Assembly (NCBI RefSeq): GCF_000308875.1
Contig: NZ_BAGL01000063.1
Location: forward strand, 124,001 to 188,000
Direction of reading: 5' to 3'
Length of the DNA: 64,000 nt
From: Nocardia transvalensis NBRC 15921
GTDB lineage: Bacteria; Actinomycetota; Actinomycetes; Mycobacteriales; Mycobacteriaceae
Below, one piece after another: positions 52,082-60,002 of this stretch. Numbering within the stretch: position 1 is the stretch's first letter; each line of letters begins with the position of its first letter. A model generated the notes under the pieces. It had not been told where the DNA came from. It saw only the letters and a program-made list of their open reading frames with translations, and made no database searches. The position numbers and the translations under genes were made by a program.

Positions 52082-52370
52082 CCTCCCCCAAGATCTGCGG
52101 AACCATGAACCGCTGCTCCTCGACGGCCGGTGCGCCCGACAGCGCCTGCTCCGGCGTCAGGCAGGGCACCACGGTGTCGGGGCGCGTCACGTTCGTCATC
52201 GGATTCGGCGACGCGGTGGCGGGCACATCGGCAGCGACTTCCGAGATGACCTGCACGTGACTCAGGATCGAATCCAGCTGACCGGCATATCGGTCGAGCT
52301 CTTCATCGGTCAGGGCGAGCCGGGACAACCGGGCGAGGTGTGCGACCTCGTCGCGGGAGATGGCGGGCAC
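52074..52370 (-). CDS. gatC: Asp-tRNA(Asn)/Glu-tRNA(Gln) amidotransferase subunit C
   Basis: 98 residues from GTG at 52370 with AAAGGGG upstream; the frame upstream is non-coding. GatC pattern: ISRDEVAHLARLSRLALTDEELDRY, LDSILSHV and the C-terminal FMVPQILGEGE. A small subunit that wraps GatA and holds it to GatB. First gene of gatC-gatA. Confidence 0.95.
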   Translation of the reverse strand: MPAISRDEVAHLARLSRLALTDEELDRYAGQLDSILSHVQVISEVAADVPATASPNPMTNVTRPDTVVPCLTPEQALSGAPAVEEQRFMVPQILGEGE

Positions 52371-52752
52371 CGCGGGACCCCTTTCGGCAGGTTCGAGCTG
52401 ATCTCCCCGTACGCGGGTCTGCGCGGGGGGCGGGACGAGACAGCCTAGAAGACAATCTCGCTCATAGAGTCTATGCAAACTCGATCGGCCGCCCTCAGGA
52501 GCATCGTCTACAACACCGTGCGCAGGGCAAACAATAGACAGCACAGAAGCAACCCCCGATTGTGGACTCCTTGCAACGATCACGAGTCGACGTCCGGCAG
52601 CTCTGGCACCGCGGGCCGGACACGTCTCACAATGAGAAGTGGTCTACGTCACTCCGCGAGCATCGAACCGGCTACCCGAAACCTCAGGGTGTAAGTATTG
52701 CCTGACTCGGGTATACGTCCGAAAGTCTCGGTCGCACAGGAAAGGAACGCAC
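52371..52752. other. divergent promoter region of gatC and ACT gene
   Basis: 382 bp without a convincing gene. It contains a perfect 13-bp palindrome CATAGA-g-TCTATG at 52463-52475 near the probable gatC promoter, and a TATACG hexamer at 52712-52717 before the ACT gene. Nothing else was recognised. Confidence 0.45.
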
Positions 52753-53403
52753 GTGTCATTCCTGCTTCGCGTGCAACTCCCGGATCGCCCAGGAAGTCTC
52801 GGTTCACTCGCCGTCGCGCTGGGCTCCGTCGGCGCCGACATCCTCTCGTTGGATGTGGTCGAACGCGGCGCCGGCTACGCGATCGACGATCTGGTGGTGG
52901 AGGTGCCCTCCGGCGCGCTACCCGACACGTTGATCACGGCGGCCGAATCGCTGGCCGACGTGCGGGTCGATTCGCTGCGCCCGTACTCCGGAATCCTCGA
53001 CACCCATCGGGAGCTGGAGCTGATCGACCAGGTGGCCGGCGCCCGCGACGACCGATTACAGGTGCTCGTGGACGGCGTGCCACGAGTGCTGCGCGTGGGG
53101 TGGAGCACGGTGATCGATACGGGCCCCCAGGGCGCGTACCGGGTCGTCGGCAGCCCGAGCGCCCCGGAGACGCAGGCCGCCTCGGCCCCGTGGATGCCGC
53201 TGGAGAAGCCGACCGCGCTCGACCCTGAGGCCGACTGGGTTCCGCAGATCTGGAAAGACATGGACACCAAGCTGGCCGCGGCCCCGCTGGGCAACACCGG
53301 CAAGGTCGTCCTGCTCGGCCGCCCGGGCGGGCCCGAGTTCCGCCCCTCCGAGATCGCCCGCCTGGGCTACCTCAGCGGGATCATCGCCACGGTTCTGGGC
53401 TGA
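52753..53403 (+). CDS. ACT-domain protein (Rv3013-like)
   Basis: 216 residues from GTG at 52753 (AAAGGA). The N-terminal ACT domain is FLLRVQLPDRPGSLGSLAVALGSVGADILSLDVVER; the remainder (LQVLVDGVPRVLRVGWSTVID; RPGGPEFRPSEIARLGYLSG) has no known domain. The same gene order next to gatC and ligA in mycobacteria supports a housekeeping role; ligand unknown, likely an amino acid. Confidence 0.88.
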   Translation: MSFLLRVQLPDRPGSLGSLAVALGSVGADILSLDVVERGAGYAIDDLVVEVPSGALPDTLITAAESLADVRVDSLRPYSGILDTHRELELIDQVAGARDDRLQVLVDGVPRVLRVGWSTVIDTGPQGAYRVVGSPSAPETQAASAPWMPLEKPTALDPEADWVPQIWKDMDTKLAAAPLGNTGKVVLLGRPGGPEFRPSEIARLGYLSGIIATVLG

Positions 53404-53426
53404 TTCCGGCCAAAAGCGTGCCGGAA
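53404..53426. repeat. dispersed palindrome, copy 8
   Basis: TTCCGGC-9 nt-GCCGGAA starting one base after the ACT-gene stop; a partial arm (GCATGCCGGAAAGCATG) follows around 53440. It could terminate both the ACT gene and the convergent GNAT gene. Confidence 0.75.
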
Positions 53427-53458
53427 AAGCGAGCTAGGGGCATGCCGGAAAGCATGGT

Positions 53459-53965
53459 CTAGGACACCGATAGTCGCATAACCGTCAGCGGCAGACCCTT
53501 CTCCGTTGCCCAATCCCGTTCGGGGACATGGGTGAAGCCGAGGCGTTCGTAGATGCGGCGGGCGTCGCCCATGGTCGGCATGGTGGTCAGGACGACCGCG
53601 GGGAGTTCGGCGCGGCGGGCCTCGTCGACGACCGCGTGCACCAGGGCGGTGCCCACGCCCGATCCGCGCGAGCGCTTCGCGACCGCGAGCATCCGGAACT
53701 CCAGTTCGTCGGGCCGGGCGATATCGGCGTATTCGGTGCCGGGATGGGCGACGGTGAGCGAGCCGAGCACCTCACCCTCGCGCACCGCCACCAGCACCTC
53801 GGCCGCCTCCGCCCGCCGCGCGGTATCGAAAAGCTCTCCGACGTAGGGACTTTCGGCGGAGACATGTCCCTCGCCGACATAGACCTCGATGGTCAGCGCC
53901 CCGACCGTCGCGAATTCCTCCGGCCGCGCCGCGCGGATCTCGAACCCCGGCTCGTCCACCGTCAC
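53459..53965 (-). CDS. GNAT-family N-acetyltransferase
   Basis: 168 residues. The core is ELEFRMLAVAKRSRGSGVGTALVHAVVDEARR, with R-G-S-G-V-G as the acetyl-CoA loop, and RIYERLGFTHVPERD as the final strand. The acceptor is unknown. It lies 31 bp downstream of ligA stop on the same strand direction (ligA stop at 53997), so may be... transcribed after ligA. Confidence 0.85.
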   Translation of the reverse strand: MTVDEPGFEIRAARPEEFATVGALTIEVYVGEGHVSAESPYVGELFDTARRAEAAEVLVAVREGEVLGSLTVAHPGTEYADIARPDELEFRMLAVAKRSRGSGVGTALVHAVVDEARRAELPAVVLTTMPTMGDARRIYERLGFTHVPERDWATEKGLPLTVMRLSVS

Positions 53966-53996
53966 CCTCTTCCACTAGCTCGTTCCCGCTCGCCGC

Positions 53997-56075
53997 TCAT
54001 TCGAACGCCGACGGCCCGCCCTCCAGTAATCGCCGGAACCCGTCCTCGTCCAGGATGGGCACGCCCAGCTCCTCGGCCTTGGCGGCCTTGGTTCCGGGCG
54101 AATCGCCGATCACCACGTACGCGGTCTTCTTCGACACCGAACCCGCGGCCTTACCGCCGCGGCTCAGGATCGCCTCCTTGGCCTCGTCGCGCGAGAAGGA
54201 CTGCAGCGAGCCGGTGACGACGATCGACAGGCCCTCGAGGGTGCGCTCGATGGACTCGTCGCGCTCGTCGGCCATGCGGACCCCGGCCGCGCTCCACTTC
54301 TCGACGATGGCGCGATGCCAGTCGACGGCGAACCATTCCTTCACCGCGGCGGCGATGGTGGGACCCACGCCGTCCACGGCGGCCAGCTCCTCGACCGTGG
54401 ACTCCTCGATGCGCCGCATACTGCCCAGTTCGGAGGCCAGCGCGCGGGCGGCGGTCGGGCCCACGTGCCGGATCGACAGCGCGACCAGCACCCGCCACAG
54501 GGGCTGTTGTTTCGCCGCGTCGAGATTCTGCAGCAGGCGTTTGCCGTTGGCCGACAGGCTGCCGTTCTTGTTGACGAAAAGCGTTGTGCTGAGCAGCTTC
54601 TCCTCGTCGAGGTCGAACAGGTCGCCCTCGTCGGCGATGACGCCCGACTTCAGCAGGTCCACCGCGGCCTCGTAGCCCAGCGCCTCGATGTCGAACGCGC
54701 CGCGCCCGGACATGTGGAACACCCGCTCCCGCAACTGGGCCGGGCAGTACCGCTGGTTGGGGCAGCGGATATCGGCGTCGCTCTCCTTCTCGGGCGCGAG
54801 TTCGGTGCCGCATTCGGGGCACCGGGTGGGCATGACGAAGGCGCGCTCGGAGCCGTCGCGCACGTCCACCACCGGGCCGAGCACCTCGGGGATGACATCG
54901 CCCGCCTTGCGGATGGTGACCGTATCGCCGATCAGCACGCCCTTGCGCCCGACCTCGGCGGCATTGTGCAGCGTGGCCATCGAGACCGTCGACCCCGCGA
55001 CGGTGACGGGCTGCATCACCGCGAACGGCGTGACCCGGCCGGTGCGCCCGACGTTGACCTGGATGTCGAGCAGCTTGGTGGTGACCTCCTCCGGCGGGTA
55101 CTTGTAGGCGATGGCCCAGCGCGGGGCGCGCGAGGTGGCCCCGAGCCGGCGCTGCAGCACCACCTCGTCGACCTTGATCACCTGGCCGTCGATCTCGTGC
55201 TCGATGTCGTGGCGGTGCTCGCCCCAGTACCGGATGCGCTCGATGATGGCGTCGGCGCCCTGCACCCGGACGGTGTGCGCCGATACCGGCAGCCCCCACG
55301 CCGCCAGCGCGCGGTACGCCTCGTACTGCGACGCCGGGGTGAAGCCTTCCATCCGCCCGAAGCCGTGGCAGATCATCCGCAGCCGCCGCCGGGACGTGAC
55401 CGCCGGATCCTTCTGCCGCAGCGACCCCGCGGCGGTATTGCGCGGATTGGCGTACGGCGCCTTGCCCTCCGCGACGATCGCGGCATTGAGGTTCTCGAAA
55501 TCCTCCAGGCGGAAGTAGACCTCGCCGCGCACCTCGAGCAGCTTCGGAATCGGGAACTCGGTGTCGGCGGCGAGTTGCACCGGGATGTCGTCGATGGTGC
55601 GGGCGTTGAGCGTGACGTCCTCACCGGTGCGGCCGTCGCCGCGGGTGGCCGCGCGGGTCAGCCGCCCGTCCTCGTAGACGAGGTTGAGGGCGACGCCGTC
55701 GATCTTCACCTCGCACACGTAGTGGATGTCCGGACCGGTCTCGGCCTCCACGCGGCTGACCCAAACCCGCATCTCGTCCTCGTCGAACACGTTGTCCAGC
55801 GAGAGCATGCGCTCGAGGTGGTCGACCGCGGTGAAGTCGGTCGCGAAACCGCCGCCGACCAGCTGCGTCGGCGAATCGGGGGTGCGCAGGTCGGGATGCG
55901 CCTCCTCCAGCGCCAGCAGTCGCTGGAACAGCGCGTCGAACTCGCCGTCGGAGATGATCGGCGCATCGCGCACGTAGTAGCGGAACTGGTGCTCGCGCAC
56001 CTGCTCCGCCAGCTGCTGCCACTCCGTCCGCTCGTCCGCCGTCGCGGCGGCGTCCTCCACATCGGATTCGCTCAC
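53997..56075 (-). CDS. ligA: NAD-dependent DNA ligase
   Basis: 692 residues from GTG at 56075 (VSESDVEDAAA); in-frame ATGs upstream lack family similarity. Domain Ia EHQFRYYVRDAPIISDGEFD, adenylation Lys in CEVKIDGVALN, OB-fold, zinc Cys4 (CPECG ... CPNQRYC), helix-hairpin-helix repeats (VGPTAARALASELG, VDGVGPTIAAAV) and a C-terminal BRCT domain (GLSIVVTGSLQSFSRDEAKE). It seals nicks in replication with NAD+. Neighbourhood equals mycobacterial Rv3014c. Confidence 0.97.
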   Translation of the reverse strand: MSESDVEDAAATADERTEWQQLAEQVREHQFRYYVRDAPIISDGEFDALFQRLLALEEAHPDLRTPDSPTQLVGGGFATDFTAVDHLERMLSLDNVFDEDEMRVWVSRVEAETGPDIHYVCEVKIDGVALNLVYEDGRLTRAATRGDGRTGEDVTLNARTIDDIPVQLAADTEFPIPKLLEVRGEVYFRLEDFENLNAAIVAEGKAPYANPRNTAAGSLRQKDPAVTSRRRLRMICHGFGRMEGFTPASQYEAYRALAAWGLPVSAHTVRVQGADAIIERIRYWGEHRHDIEHEIDGQVIKVDEVVLQRRLGATSRAPRWAIAYKYPPEEVTTKLLDIQVNVGRTGRVTPFAVMQPVTVAGSTVSMATLHNAAEVGRKGVLIGDTVTIRKAGDVIPEVLGPVVDVRDGSERAFVMPTRCPECGTELAPEKESDADIRCPNQRYCPAQLRERVFHMSGRGAFDIEALGYEAAVDLLKSGVIADEGDLFDLDEEKLLSTTLFVNKNGSLSANGKRLLQNLDAAKQQPLWRVLVALSIRHVGPTAARALASELGSMRRIEESTVEELAAVDGVGPTIAAAVKEWFAVDWHRAIVEKWSAAGVRMADERDESIERTLEGLSIVVTGSLQSFSRDEAKEAILSRGGKAAGSVSKKTAYVVIGDSPGTKAAKAEELGVPILDEDGFRRLLEGGPSAFE

Positions 56076-56147
56076 GAAACGCAGATTAGCGGAGTACCCC
56101 GACATCCCCGCGGCACATTCGGGCACGTCGGGCGTGCCCGCGCGGGA

Positions 56148-56552
56148 TCACGGGGTGGCGGCGGGCACGACGGCGACGCGCTTCTCGTCGGCGTCGGCGA
56201 GCAGGAAGTACACGGGTGGCAGGCCGAGCTCCAGCACCGTCAGCACGATCTGAAACCAGTGCGGCGCACCGTGGATCGCCATCGACAGCAGCCGCCCGAA
56301 TCCGCCCAGCAGGAAGATTCCGGCCAGCCATCGCACCGCGGTCGCGGGGATCGGCGACTGCCGGGCCGCCCACAGCCAGATCAGCCCGTAGCCGAGGAAG
56401 AGCGCGCCGTAGAACCGCTCGCGCCCGTCGACGGTCGCGCCCGCGGAGCCCTCCCCCGGCACGGAGTCGATGCCGAGCGCGAAATGGAACACCCCGATCG
56501 CGACACACGCCGCGCCCATCGCCACCACCAGCCACTTCAGCGCCCTGACCAT
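56148..56552 (-). CDS. DUF4345 family membrane protein
   Basis: 134 residues from ATG at 56552 (GGAGG upstream). Four hydrophobic segments; GIDSVPGEGSAGATVDGRERFYGALFLGYGLIW is the DUF4345 pattern. It is divergent from the TetR gene at 56633, and two palindromic sites in between make it the probable target of that repressor. Paralogue at 769-1137. Confidence 0.82.
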   Translation of the reverse strand: MVRALKWLVVAMGAACVAIGVFHFALGIDSVPGEGSAGATVDGRERFYGALFLGYGLIWLWAARQSPIPATAVRWLAGIFLLGGFGRLLSMAIHGAPHWFQIVLTVLELGLPPVYFLLADADEKRVAVVPAATP

Positions 56553-56569
56553 CCCGCCCACCTCCGCTA

Positions 56570-56626
56570 GTCGACATGTGTCTACTACGGACCATAGGAT
56601 GCTAGTAGACACGCGTCAACTAGAAT
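56570..56626. promoter_or_regulatory. paired TetR operators and leaderless promoter
   Basis: Two 16-bp imperfect palindromes GTCGACATGTGTCTAC (56570-56585) and GTAGACACGCGTCAAC (56605-56620) that are also inverted copies of one another. TAGAAT at 56621-56626 ends 6 bp before the ATG at 56633, so the tetR mRNA is probably leaderless and the right operator overlaps its promoter. Confidence 0.7.
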
Positions 56627-56632
56627 CTCGGG

Positions 56633-57241
56633 ATGCCCACCCGACGCCGGCTGACCCCGGACCAGCGCCGTGAACAACTGCTGGAGGTCGGCGCCACGCT
56701 GTTCGCCGAACTGCCGTACGAGCAGGTGCAGATGGATCAGGTCGCGGCCCGCGCGGGCGTCTCCCGCGCGCTGCTGTACCGGCATTTCCCGGGTAAGCGC
56801 GACCTGTTCGCCGCGGTCTACCGCCAAGCCGCCGACCGGCTGCTGGTCGCCTCGGAACTCGATCCGGCCGATCCGTTCCCGACCCAGCTGGCGATGGGCC
56901 TCGACGCCCATATCGACTACTTCGCCGCCAACCGCAATACGGTGCTCGCCGCCAACCGCACGCTGGCGGGCGACCCGGTGATCCAGGCGATCATCTCCGA
57001 GGAGATGGCGGTGCTGCGCGACCGTCTGCTCGCCTCGGCCGCCCCGCAGGGCGCTCCCCGCCGGCCGCTCCCGTCGGTGCTGCTGAGCTGGCTGGTCTTC
57101 GTGCAGGTGATGAGCCTGGAATGGCTGGAGCGGCAGGACTTTTCCCGCGCGGAGCTACGGGACACCTGCATCGGGGCGCTGCTGGGCGCGCTCGGCGAGC
57201 CGGATCCCTCGCGTCGACATCCGCCGGACGGCGATAGATGA
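56633..57241 (+). CDS. TetR-family transcriptional repressor
   Basis: 202 residues. HTH at about 10-55 (REQLLEVGATLFAELPYEQV type, then ARAGVSRALLYRHFPGKRDLFAAVY). The C-terminal domain includes ANRNTVLAANRTLAGDPVIQAIISEEM and WLVFVQVMSLEWLERQDFSR, as in TetR_C_13-like regulators. Divergent target DUF4345; the PPOX gene follows 30 bp downstream and may be co-regulated. Confidence 0.9.
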   Translation: MPTRRRLTPDQRREQLLEVGATLFAELPYEQVQMDQVAARAGVSRALLYRHFPGKRDLFAAVYRQAADRLLVASELDPADPFPTQLAMGLDAHIDYFAANRNTVLAANRTLAGDPVIQAIISEEMAVLRDRLLASAAPQGAPRRPLPSVLLSWLVFVQVMSLEWLERQDFSRAELRDTCIGALLGALGEPDPSRRHPPDGDR

Positions 57242-57271
57242 TCGTGGTGATCCGAAAAAGGTTGGAGACCC

Positions 57272-57691
57272 ATGGAACTCGACACAGCGCTCGACTTCGC
57301 CCGCACGCACCGCCGATCGGTGCTCACGACGATCCGCCGCAACGGGCGGCCGCAGCTGTCCAATGTGCTGCACCTGGCGGGCGACGACGGCGTGATCCGC
57401 ATATCGCTGACGGCCGACCGCGCCAAGTACGTCAACCTCCGCCGCGAGCCGTGGGCGGCACTCCACGTGACCAGGGACGACTTCTGGGCCTACGCGGTGA
57501 TCGAGGGCGATGTGACGATGACGCGGGTCGCCGCCGATCCGCACGACGAGACGGTCGAGGACCTGGTGACCTACTACCGCGACGCCAGCGGCGAACACCC
57601 CGACTGGGACGACTACCGCCGCGCCATGGTCGCCGAACGCCGCGTCCTCGCCCGCGTCCAGCCCACCCGCGCCTACGGCATGCTCCCCTGA
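57272..57691 (+). CDS. PPOX-class F420-dependent oxidoreductase
   Basis: 139 residues starting MELDTALDFARTHRRSVLTT, then RNGRPQLSNVLHLAGDDGVIRIS and LTADRAKYVNLRREPWAALHV, ending RRVLARVQPTRAYGMLP: the TIGR03618-type split barrel that binds F420 or FMN. GGAG lies 6 bp before the ATG. It follows tetR by 30 bp. Confidence 0.87.
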   Translation: MELDTALDFARTHRRSVLTTIRRNGRPQLSNVLHLAGDDGVIRISLTADRAKYVNLRREPWAALHVTRDDFWAYAVIEGDVTMTRVAADPHDETVEDLVTYYRDASGEHPDWDDYRRAMVAERRVLARVQPTRAYGMLP

Positions 57692-57785
57692 GGCTCCGCG
57701 GGACAACGCCTGGCGGCGAATACCCCAGTCCCCGAACGTCTTCCGTACCGCGTCGATTCGTAGTGGACAGCGCGGCCGGGGTAGT

Positions 57786-59195
57786 TCAGACGGCGAGCGG
57801 AGGCGCGGCGGGCGCTCGGCGCGCGGGTGGTTCGTAGGCGCGCCACGCCTCCGCCAGCCTGCGCGCCGCGGTGCGCAGATCCTCTTCCGAGGCAACGAAA
57901 CTGATCCGCACGTGGTCGGCACTCCCGCCGCGTGCGTCCAGCCCGATGCCCGGCAGGATCGCGGTGCCGTGCCGCAGCGCCCGCTGCGCGAAGGAGGCGC
58001 CGTCACCGCGCGGGAGCCGCACCCACAGGGTCTGCCCGCCGTGCACCGGCGCCACCTCCCACTCGGGCACCCGCGCCGCCAGCTCGGCGACCAGCAGATC
58101 GTGACAGTCCTTGCGCTGCCGGACGATTCGCTCGCGCAGCAGGTCGAGATCCGGCAGCAGGTCGGCGGCGGCGAGCTGGGCGGGGATATTGCCGCCGAGA
58201 TCGTGCACGGCCCGCAGGCGCGCGAGCCGATCGATCACCGCGACCGGCCCGCGCACCCACCCGACCCGCAGCCCGCCCCAGAGGATCTTGCTCAGCGACC
58301 CCACGGACAGCACGCCCTCGCCGAAGGCGGCCAGCGGGGGCGGCGGCGGATCGGTTCCCGGGAAGCCGAGATCGGCCAGCACCTCGTCGTCGACGAGCGG
58401 GACCCCGTGCGCCGCTGCGGATTCCGCCAGCGACCGCCGCTCGAGAGTGGAAAGCACTGTGCCCGTGGGATTCTGCCAAGTGGCGACGATGTAGGCGAGC
58501 GCCGCCGAGCCCACCGGGCCGAGCCCGATCGGCCGTCCCTCGACCACCGCGTCCACCTCGCGGAACACCTCCAGCGCACCGGGATACGTGGGGGCCTCGA
58601 CCAGAACTCGATCACCCGGCCGCAGCAGCCCGCGCGCGAGGAACGACAGTGCCTGCTGCCCGCCGCCCGTGACCAGGATCTGCGCCGGATCGGTCGGCAC
58701 GCCGCGGGCGCGATACCGGGCGGCGATCGCCTCGCGCAGTATCGGATGCCCGTTCGGGTGATAGCCGATGTCGCCGTCCATCGCCGCCAGCCGCGGCAGG
58801 ATGCGCTCGTAGGCGGCCACGACCTCGGGCGGCGGGCGCTGCGGGGCCGCGCAGGCGAGCGCGACGACATCCGCGTCCGGTTCCAGCAGTTGCAGGAAGG
58901 CCGGGGAATGCGTGGTCTCCGGCGTGGTGGTCACGGCCGTCCCGGCGACCCGGGTGCCGCTGCCCTGCCGCCGCACCACCCGGCCCTCGACGCTCAGCTG
59001 GTCGTAGGCGGCGACCACCGTGCCGCGGCCCACGGCGAGCGCCTTCGCCAGCGCGCGATCCGGCGGCAGGTCCGTGCCGGGCGATAGCTCCCCGTCCTCG
59101 ATCAGCGTGCGCAACCGCCCGGCCAGCAGCAGATACAGCGGGCCCCGGCCCGCGGACCACCGGCCGAGCCGGTCGGCCACCTCGATTGGTTCCAT
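57786..59195 (-). CDS. MocR-type GntR regulator fused to aminotransferase
   Basis: 469 residues. Winged-helix GntR domain at about 15-85 (LSPGTDLPPDRALAKALAVGRGTVVAAYDQLSVEGRV), linker, then a fold-type I aminotransferase domain with QILVTGGGQQALSFLARGLL, YIVATWQNPTGTVLS, VDDEVLADLGF and the PLP-Lys in GSLSKILWGGLRVGW. MocR/PdxR-like proteins bind PLP and regulate divergent genes; the divergent cupin at 59259 is a candidate target. ATG at 59195 lies inside the operator palindrome. Confidence 0.92.
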   Translation of the reverse strand: MEPIEVADRLGRWSAGRGPLYLLLAGRLRTLIEDGELSPGTDLPPDRALAKALAVGRGTVVAAYDQLSVEGRVVRRQGSGTRVAGTAVTTTPETTHSPAFLQLLEPDADVVALACAAPQRPPPEVVAAYERILPRLAAMDGDIGYHPNGHPILREAIAARYRARGVPTDPAQILVTGGGQQALSFLARGLLRPGDRVLVEAPTYPGALEVFREVDAVVEGRPIGLGPVGSAALAYIVATWQNPTGTVLSTLERRSLAESAAAHGVPLVDDEVLADLGFPGTDPPPPPLAAFGEGVLSVGSLSKILWGGLRVGWVRGPVAVIDRLARLRAVHDLGGNIPAQLAAADLLPDLDLLRERIVRQRKDCHDLLVAELAARVPEWEVAPVHGGQTLWVRLPRGDGASFAQRALRHGTAILPGIGLDARGGSADHVRISFVASEEDLRTAARRLAEAWRAYEPPARRAPAAPPLAV

Positions 59196-59220
59196 ATGCG
59201 AACCAATTGTGTCCGATTGG
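59185..59220. promoter_or_regulatory. MocR operator
   Basis: ATTGGTTC-7 nt-GAACCAAT (59185-59207, perfect 8-bp arms) plus a third half-site ATTGG at 59216-59220. It covers the start codon of the MocR gene and the promoter of the divergent cupin gene, an arrangement usual for autoregulated MocR proteins. Confidence 0.7.
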
Positions 59221-59258
59221 CTCTAGGTTCGCCACCGCGCCGATCCGACGATGGAGTC

Positions 59259-59579
59259 ATGAGCAAGATTTCCCTCACCGATACCGTCGCCGAGATGACC
59301 GAGCCCTGGCAGCCGCGGGATCTGGCGATCGCCAACGACGCCGTGGTCCGCGTCGCCCGCTTCCACGGCGCCTTCCCCTGGCATCACCACGACGAGGACG
59401 AGCTGTTCCTGTGCTGGGACGGCAGTTTCCGCCTGGAGATGCGCGACCGCGACCCGATCACCCTGCACCGCGGCGACATCGTCGTCGTCCCGCGCGGGAT
59501 CGAGCACCGCCCGGTCGCCGACGAACCCGCGCACGGCGTGATGATCGAACGCCCGGAGACGAAGCAGTACGGCAACTGA
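59259..59579 (+). CDS. small cupin protein
   Basis: 106 residues, ATG at 59259. Cupin_2 motif 1 is FPWHHHDEDELFLCWDGSF (His-x-His plus Glu), motif 2 is GDIVVVPRGIEHRPVA. Metal-binding single-domain cupin of unknown activity; divergent from the MocR regulator with the operator between. Confidence 0.87.
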   Translation: MSKISLTDTVAEMTEPWQPRDLAIANDAVVRVARFHGAFPWHHHDEDELFLCWDGSFRLEMRDRDPITLHRGDIVVVPRGIEHRPVADEPAHGVMIERPETKQYGN

Positions 59580-59589
59580 CCGGCGGTCC

Positions 59590-59658
59590 GCCCCCGCGAT
59601 CACCACCCGATGCCCCCGCGATCACCACCCGATGCCCCCGCGATCACTTGGCGGGGGC
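59590..59658. repeat. 22-bp tandem repeat with terminator-like hairpin
   Basis: Units at 59590-59611 and 59612-59633 (GCCCCCGCGATCACCACCCGAT) plus a partial unit to 59647. The last piece forms GCCCCCGC / GCGGGGGC (59634-59641 with 59651-59658), which includes the stop codon of the next gene; it may act as terminator for both convergent genes. Confidence 0.7.
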
Positions 59659-59946
59659 CACCGAATCGGCGATCTCCCAGTCGTTCGGGTGGCCGTGGGC
59701 GGAGGGGTCGTAGAGCACCACGAACCAGAACCGCTGCGGCGAGGACAGCGGGAACGGGCCGACGGCCAACTCCTCGGACGTGTAGCGATCGTCGCTCCTG
59801 ATGCGCACCCAGGTCGGCGTCCCGCCCTGCTGGCCCAGCCACTTCTGGTAGACCGAGCGCGCCGGTTTGGCCGCCATGATCACCGCCATCAGCGGGAGCG
59901 CGTCGAGTTCCGCCACCGTCGAAACGAACCGTAAGCCACTGGTCAC
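59644..59946 (-). CDS. conserved hypothetical protein
   Basis: 100 residues from GTG at 59946 (VTSGLRFVSTVAELDALPLM); a TAGATT hexamer 7 bp before this GTG suggests a leaderless start, while GTG at 59982 gives 112 residues. Contains SVYQKWLGQQGG, WVRIRSDDRYTSEELAVGPF and RFWFVVLYDPSA. Seems conserved in nocardiae; function unknown to me. Confidence 0.65.
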   Translation of the reverse strand: MTSGLRFVSTVAELDALPLMAVIMAAKPARSVYQKWLGQQGGTPTWVRIRSDDRYTSEELAVGPFPLSSPQRFWFVVLYDPSAHGHPNDWEIADSVAPAK

Positions 59947-60002
59947 GAATGCCAATCTATTGGAGTCACGGTCCTTTTTCACCCATGATCGCGAGCGGCC
60001 GC

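Noticed and set aside
54315..56570. 751-residue plus-strand frame opposite ligA
   Set aside because: Antisense shadow of LigA.
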